Source: Oscillospiraceae bacterium | GTDB taxonomy: Bacteria > Bacillota > Clostridia > Oscillospirales > Oscillospiraceae | DNA length: 64,000 bases | Assembly: GCA_015067785.1 (NCBI GenBank) | Contig: SVLR01000009.1 | Location: 1 to 64,000 of the forward strand | Reading direction: 5' to 3' | In this document: positions 61,387 to 64,000 of the stretch, piece by piece | Numbering within the stretch: position 1 is the stretch's first letter | Layout: the number at the start of each line of letters is the position of its first letter | The notes under the pieces: model-generated | Told to the model about the DNA's origin: nothing | What the model saw: only the letters and a program-made list of their open reading frames with translations | Database searches by the model: none | Position numbers and translations under genes: made by a program

Positions 61387-62598
61387 ATGAAACAAGCAGT
61401 CATGTACGGCGGCGGTAATATTGGCCGTGGCTTTATCGGTGCGCTTCTGAGCCAAAGCGGTTATAGGGTGACCTTTATTGATGTTGCTGAGCCGGTCATC
61501 AAAGCTTTGCAGGAAAAGGAAAAATATCCTATCCGCATCGTATCTACCGAAGGCTACGAGGATGTTTGGGTGGAAAATGTAACCGCGGTCAACGGCAATC
61601 TTCCTGACGCAGTAGAGGCAATTGCGAACTGCGACATTATGGCAACAGCCGTAGGCGCAAGAATCCTCAAGTTCATCGTTCCCAATATCGTGGCTGGCTT
61701 ACGGAAGCGTTGGGAAATGAATAAAGGGCCGCTGAATATCATCATCTGCGAAAACCTTAACGATGCCAATAAGGTTCTTGAGGGGATGCTCAAAGAACAG
61801 CTGACCGAGGAAGAATGTAAGAAGTTCGACGAAGCGGTGGGTTTGGTAGAAGCGTCTATTGGCCGTATGGTGCCTGTCCAGACGGAAGAAATGAAGGACG
61901 GCGAGCCTATGCGTGTCTGCGTAGAAAAGTACGGCTTCCTGCCTGTAGACAAGGCGGCATTTAAGGGCGAGGTGCCGGATATCAAAAATATGGTACCTTA
62001 TGAGCCTTTTGATTTTTACATCAAAAGAAAACTCTATGTTCATAATATGGGTCACGCAACCTGTGCTTATTTAGGAGACCTTTTGGGACTGGAGTATATC
62101 TATCAGTCTATCGCAGTTCCCGAGGTGCGTGTCTTGGTGCAAAATGCAATGCTGGAAAGCGCGCTGATCCTTAACAAACATTACGGTGCAGATATGCCCG
62201 CTTTACAAGCCCATATCACAGATCTACTCTACCGATTTACCAACAAAGCCTTAAAAGATACCTGTGGGCGTGTTGGCGGTGACCCGGCAAGAAAACTCTC
62301 TCCTGCTGACCGACTGATTGGCTCTTCCTTGCTTGCGCTGAGCGAGGGCATCACACCTGCCTATATTGCCGTAGGTGCTGCCGCCGGTTTACACCGCTAC
62401 ATAAAAGAAAATGGTGGTGAGCAGTCCACAGATGCTGCAAAGGTGGTACTCTTGGAGGTTTCCAAGTTAGAAGAAAACCATACCTTAGCAAAATTGATCC
62501 TTCATTACTACAAAATGCTGCTTAGCGGCTGTGATCTTGCAACGCTCATTGCCGAAGCAGATAAAATCAAGCACGAGAATATGCAGCCTGTTGTTTAA
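61387..62598 (+). CDS. Mannitol-dehydrogenase-family oxidoreductase (MtlD-like)
   Basis: 403 aa from ATG 61387 (GGGAGAT upstream). VMYGGGNIGRGFIGALLSQSGY is the NAD site; ENLNDANKVLEGML, GRMVPVQT and KRKLYVHNMGHATCAYLGDLLG (catalytic Lys/His region) match mannitol-1-phosphate dehydrogenases. Substrate may be another phosphorylated polyol given the kinase and isomerase neighbours. Seven bases after the kinase. Confidence 0.88.
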   Translation: MKQAVMYGGGNIGRGFIGALLSQSGYRVTFIDVAEPVIKALQEKEKYPIRIVSTEGYEDVWVENVTAVNGNLPDAVEAIANCDIMATAVGARILKFIVPNIVAGLRKRWEMNKGPLNIIICENLNDANKVLEGMLKEQLTEEECKKFDEAVGLVEASIGRMVPVQTEEMKDGEPMRVCVEKYGFLPVDKAAFKGEVPDIKNMVPYEPFDFYIKRKLYVHNMGHATCAYLGDLLGLEYIYQSIAVPEVRVLVQNAMLESALILNKHYGADMPALQAHITDLLYRFTNKALKDTCGRVGGDPARKLSPADRLIGSSLLALSEGITPAYIAVGAAAGLHRYIKENGGEQSTDAAKVVLLEVSKLEENHTLAKLILHYYKMLLSGCDLATLIAEADKIKHENMQPVV

Positions 62599-62610
62599 GG
62601 AGGAATTATC

Positions 62611-63579
62611 ATGATCAATCCTTATATCGGACACCCCAGCCAGCTTGGTGGTGTGGAAGAAATCCGTCTCATCGGCGGCAAGGGCGACGGTATGCGCCTT
62701 TTCCAGTTACGAAACGGAGCGGGTCTTGAGATGACTGTCTGTGCAGACCGTTGTGCCGATATTTATCGCCTTTCCTATAAGGGCGACAATATGGGTTATT
62801 TTTCTCCAAGCGGTTATGTAGCACCCAGTTATTATGACGACCAAGGCGCAGGCTTCTTAAAGAGCTTCACAGCCGGTTTCCTTACCACCTGCGGTCTTAC
62901 CGCCGTGGGCAGTCCTTGCACCGACGATGGGGAAGAGCTGCCCCTTCACGGTACCATCGGCAACACACCTTGCGAGAGAATCTACTGGGATGAGGATGAA
63001 GAAAACTATTACATTCGGGCTACCGTAAACGACAGCCGTATTTTCTCCCGGAAATTGGTACTAAAACGCACCATTTCCGTGTCGAAAACCGAGGGTAAAT
63101 TTACCGTTTCCGACATCATCGAAAATCAAGGAGATACGGAATCTCCCGTAATGATCTTATACCATATGAATATGGGCTATCCGCTGCTGAGCGAGAATGC
63201 CGTTGTAGAGGTTGCGTCTGTAGAGGTCACACCCCGCAATGACCACGCAGCAGAGGATTTAGACACTTGGAACAAAATGCTGCCCCCCACGCCGAATTTT
63301 GAGGAGCAATGCTACTATCACAAGATGGGGCAGGAGGGACGGGCCTCTATTTATAACCCCGACATCCGCAAGGGCCTAACCATCTCTTTTGACCCCAATT
63401 CTCTCGACCATTTCACCGAGTGGAAGATGATGGGCTACAGGGACTATGTTCTTGGCTTAGAGCCGGGCAACTGCACTCCCGACGGCCGTGACGTAATGCG
63501 CCGTGAGGGTAAGCTTAAATTCTTAAAACCGGGCGAGCACATCGCCTATGAAATAACCGTTCAGCTTTACGAGAAATAA
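62611..63579 (+). CDS. DUF4432 (aldose-1-epimerase-like) protein
   Basis: 322 aa. Galactose-mutarotase-like beta-sandwich: MTVCADRCADIYRLSYKGDNMGYFSPSG, GFLTTCGLTAVGSPC, LHGTIGNTPCE and LEPGNCTPDGRDVMRREG are DUF4432 blocks. Probably an epimerase or mutarotase for sugar or sugar phosphate. AAGGAGG site. Confidence 0.87.
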   Translation: MINPYIGHPSQLGGVEEIRLIGGKGDGMRLFQLRNGAGLEMTVCADRCADIYRLSYKGDNMGYFSPSGYVAPSYYDDQGAGFLKSFTAGFLTTCGLTAVGSPCTDDGEELPLHGTIGNTPCERIYWDEDEENYYIRATVNDSRIFSRKLVLKRTISVSKTEGKFTVSDIIENQGDTESPVMILYHMNMGYPLLSENAVVEVASVEVTPRNDHAAEDLDTWNKMLPPTPNFEEQCYYHKMGQEGRASIYNPDIRKGLTISFDPNSLDHFTEWKMMGYRDYVLGLEPGNCTPDGRDVMRREGKLKFLKPGEHIAYEITVQLYEK

Positions 63580-63590
63580 GGAGAAATATT

Positions 63591-64000
63591 ATGAAACGTT
63601 CTGAGATTAATAAGGCTCTGCGTGAGCTGGAAGCAATGTGCGAAAAGTATCACTGCTATTTACCTCCGTTCTGCCATTTTACGCCTGAGCAGTGGCAAAA
63701 CGTAAACCACGAATATGACGAAGTTCGTGACTGTATGCTGGGCTGGGACATTACCGATTTCGGTATGGGCGATTTTGATAAGGTTGGCTTCAGCCTCATC
63801 ACCATTCGCAATGGCAACCGAGCTATGGCTGATAAGTATCCCAAGGTTTATGCAGAAAAGCTGCTGTACCTAAAGGAAGGGCAGACCGCCTGCAACCATT
63901 TCCATTGGTATAAGACCGAGGATATTATTAACCGCGGTGGCGGAAATGTGCTGATTCGTGTGTATAACAGCCTGCCTGATGAAGACATTGACTACGAATC
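63591..64000 (+). CDS. D-lyxose ketol-isomerase-like protein, 3' end beyond the window
   Basis: 136 codons visible, runs off the right edge. MKRSEINKALRELEAMCEKYHCYLPPFCHFTPEQW and GMGDFDKVGFSLITIRNGN, then ACNHFHWYKTEDIINRGGG with the cupin metal His pair, match the lyxose isomerase cupin family. Good AAGGAG site. Converts a ketose and aldose; product could feed the MtlD-like enzyme or PfkB kinase. Confidence 0.85.
   Translation, partial: MKRSEINKALRELEAMCEKYHCYLPPFCHFTPEQWQNVNHEYDEVRDCMLGWDITDFGMGDFDKVGFSLITIRNGNRAMADKYPKVYAEKLLYLKEGQTACNHFHWYKTEDIINRGGGNVLIRVYNSLPDEDIDYE

Overview
The window looks like chromosomal DNA of an anaerobic, low-oxygen gut-type Clostridia (Bacillota; Oscillospiraceae-like). 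The grounds are moderate GC, strong Shine-Dalgarno sites, lipoprotein-anchored binding proteins, ferredoxin-dependent 2-oxoacid oxidoreductase genes, a T-box leader, many ABC importers and palindromic intergenic repeats. No rRNA, tRNA, CRISPR array, IS transposase or phage integrase was seen. The species assignment is an inference only.

Layout. (1) 1-8396, minus strand: a gene run with a NT5C-like/guanylate-kinase-like fusion, an RDD membrane protein, a CUT1-type ABC importer (ATPase, two permeases, binding protein), a thermonuclease lipoprotein and a further lipoprotein cut by the window edge. A 5'-nucleotidase lipoprotein (8658-10256) diverges from it, so the region may scavenge nucleic acids or nucleotides. 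(2) 10638-19354, plus strand: an Opp/Dpp-type peptide importer from a consensus promoter to a strong terminator. Its DppC-like permease carries an apparent seven-repeat RCC1 beta-propeller between TM1 and the permease domain. Its DppF-like ATPase carries a ~190-residue helical insert between Walker A and the Q-loop. A 63-aa membrane protein ends the unit. This is the most unusual system in the window. (3) 19951-25991, minus strand: a T-box leader with a UUC (Phe) specifier precedes acyl-CoA ligase, iorA, iorB, a phenylacetate-CoA-ligase-like gene and an ACT protein. Starvation-type control suggests Phe synthesis from aryl acids by reductive carboxylation. (4) 26270-33953: small housekeeping and membrane genes, TetR and LytTR/DUF3021 regulators, a patatin and a cysteine hydrolase. 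(5) 33989-36985: an AT-rich ~1000-aa metallophosphoesterase, probably acquired. (6) 37017-46750: a YwlG-like protein, TetR with a divergent esterase, an acyltransferase, a MATE pump, an internally deleted pyruvate kinase remnant, pantothenate/CoA genes (coaX, ECF S-component, coaBC), a DUF6512-like protein and a DUF362 protein. (7) 46808-58521: a sugar locus with an AraC-GH39 regulator, an RbsA/RbsC-type importer with two permeases, a GH3 enzyme, beta-phosphoglucomutase and a GH78-like enzyme. (8) 58534-60195: repeats, gene debris and a ZIP transporter. (9) 60293-64000: a PfkB kinase, a mannitol-dehydrogenase-like protein, a DUF4432 epimerase-like protein and a lyxose-isomerase-like protein behind a perfect 20-bp palindrome.

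Starts were moved from the longest ORF to the codon with the best-spaced Shine-Dalgarno where the sequence allowed. Family names come from recognised motifs, not searches.
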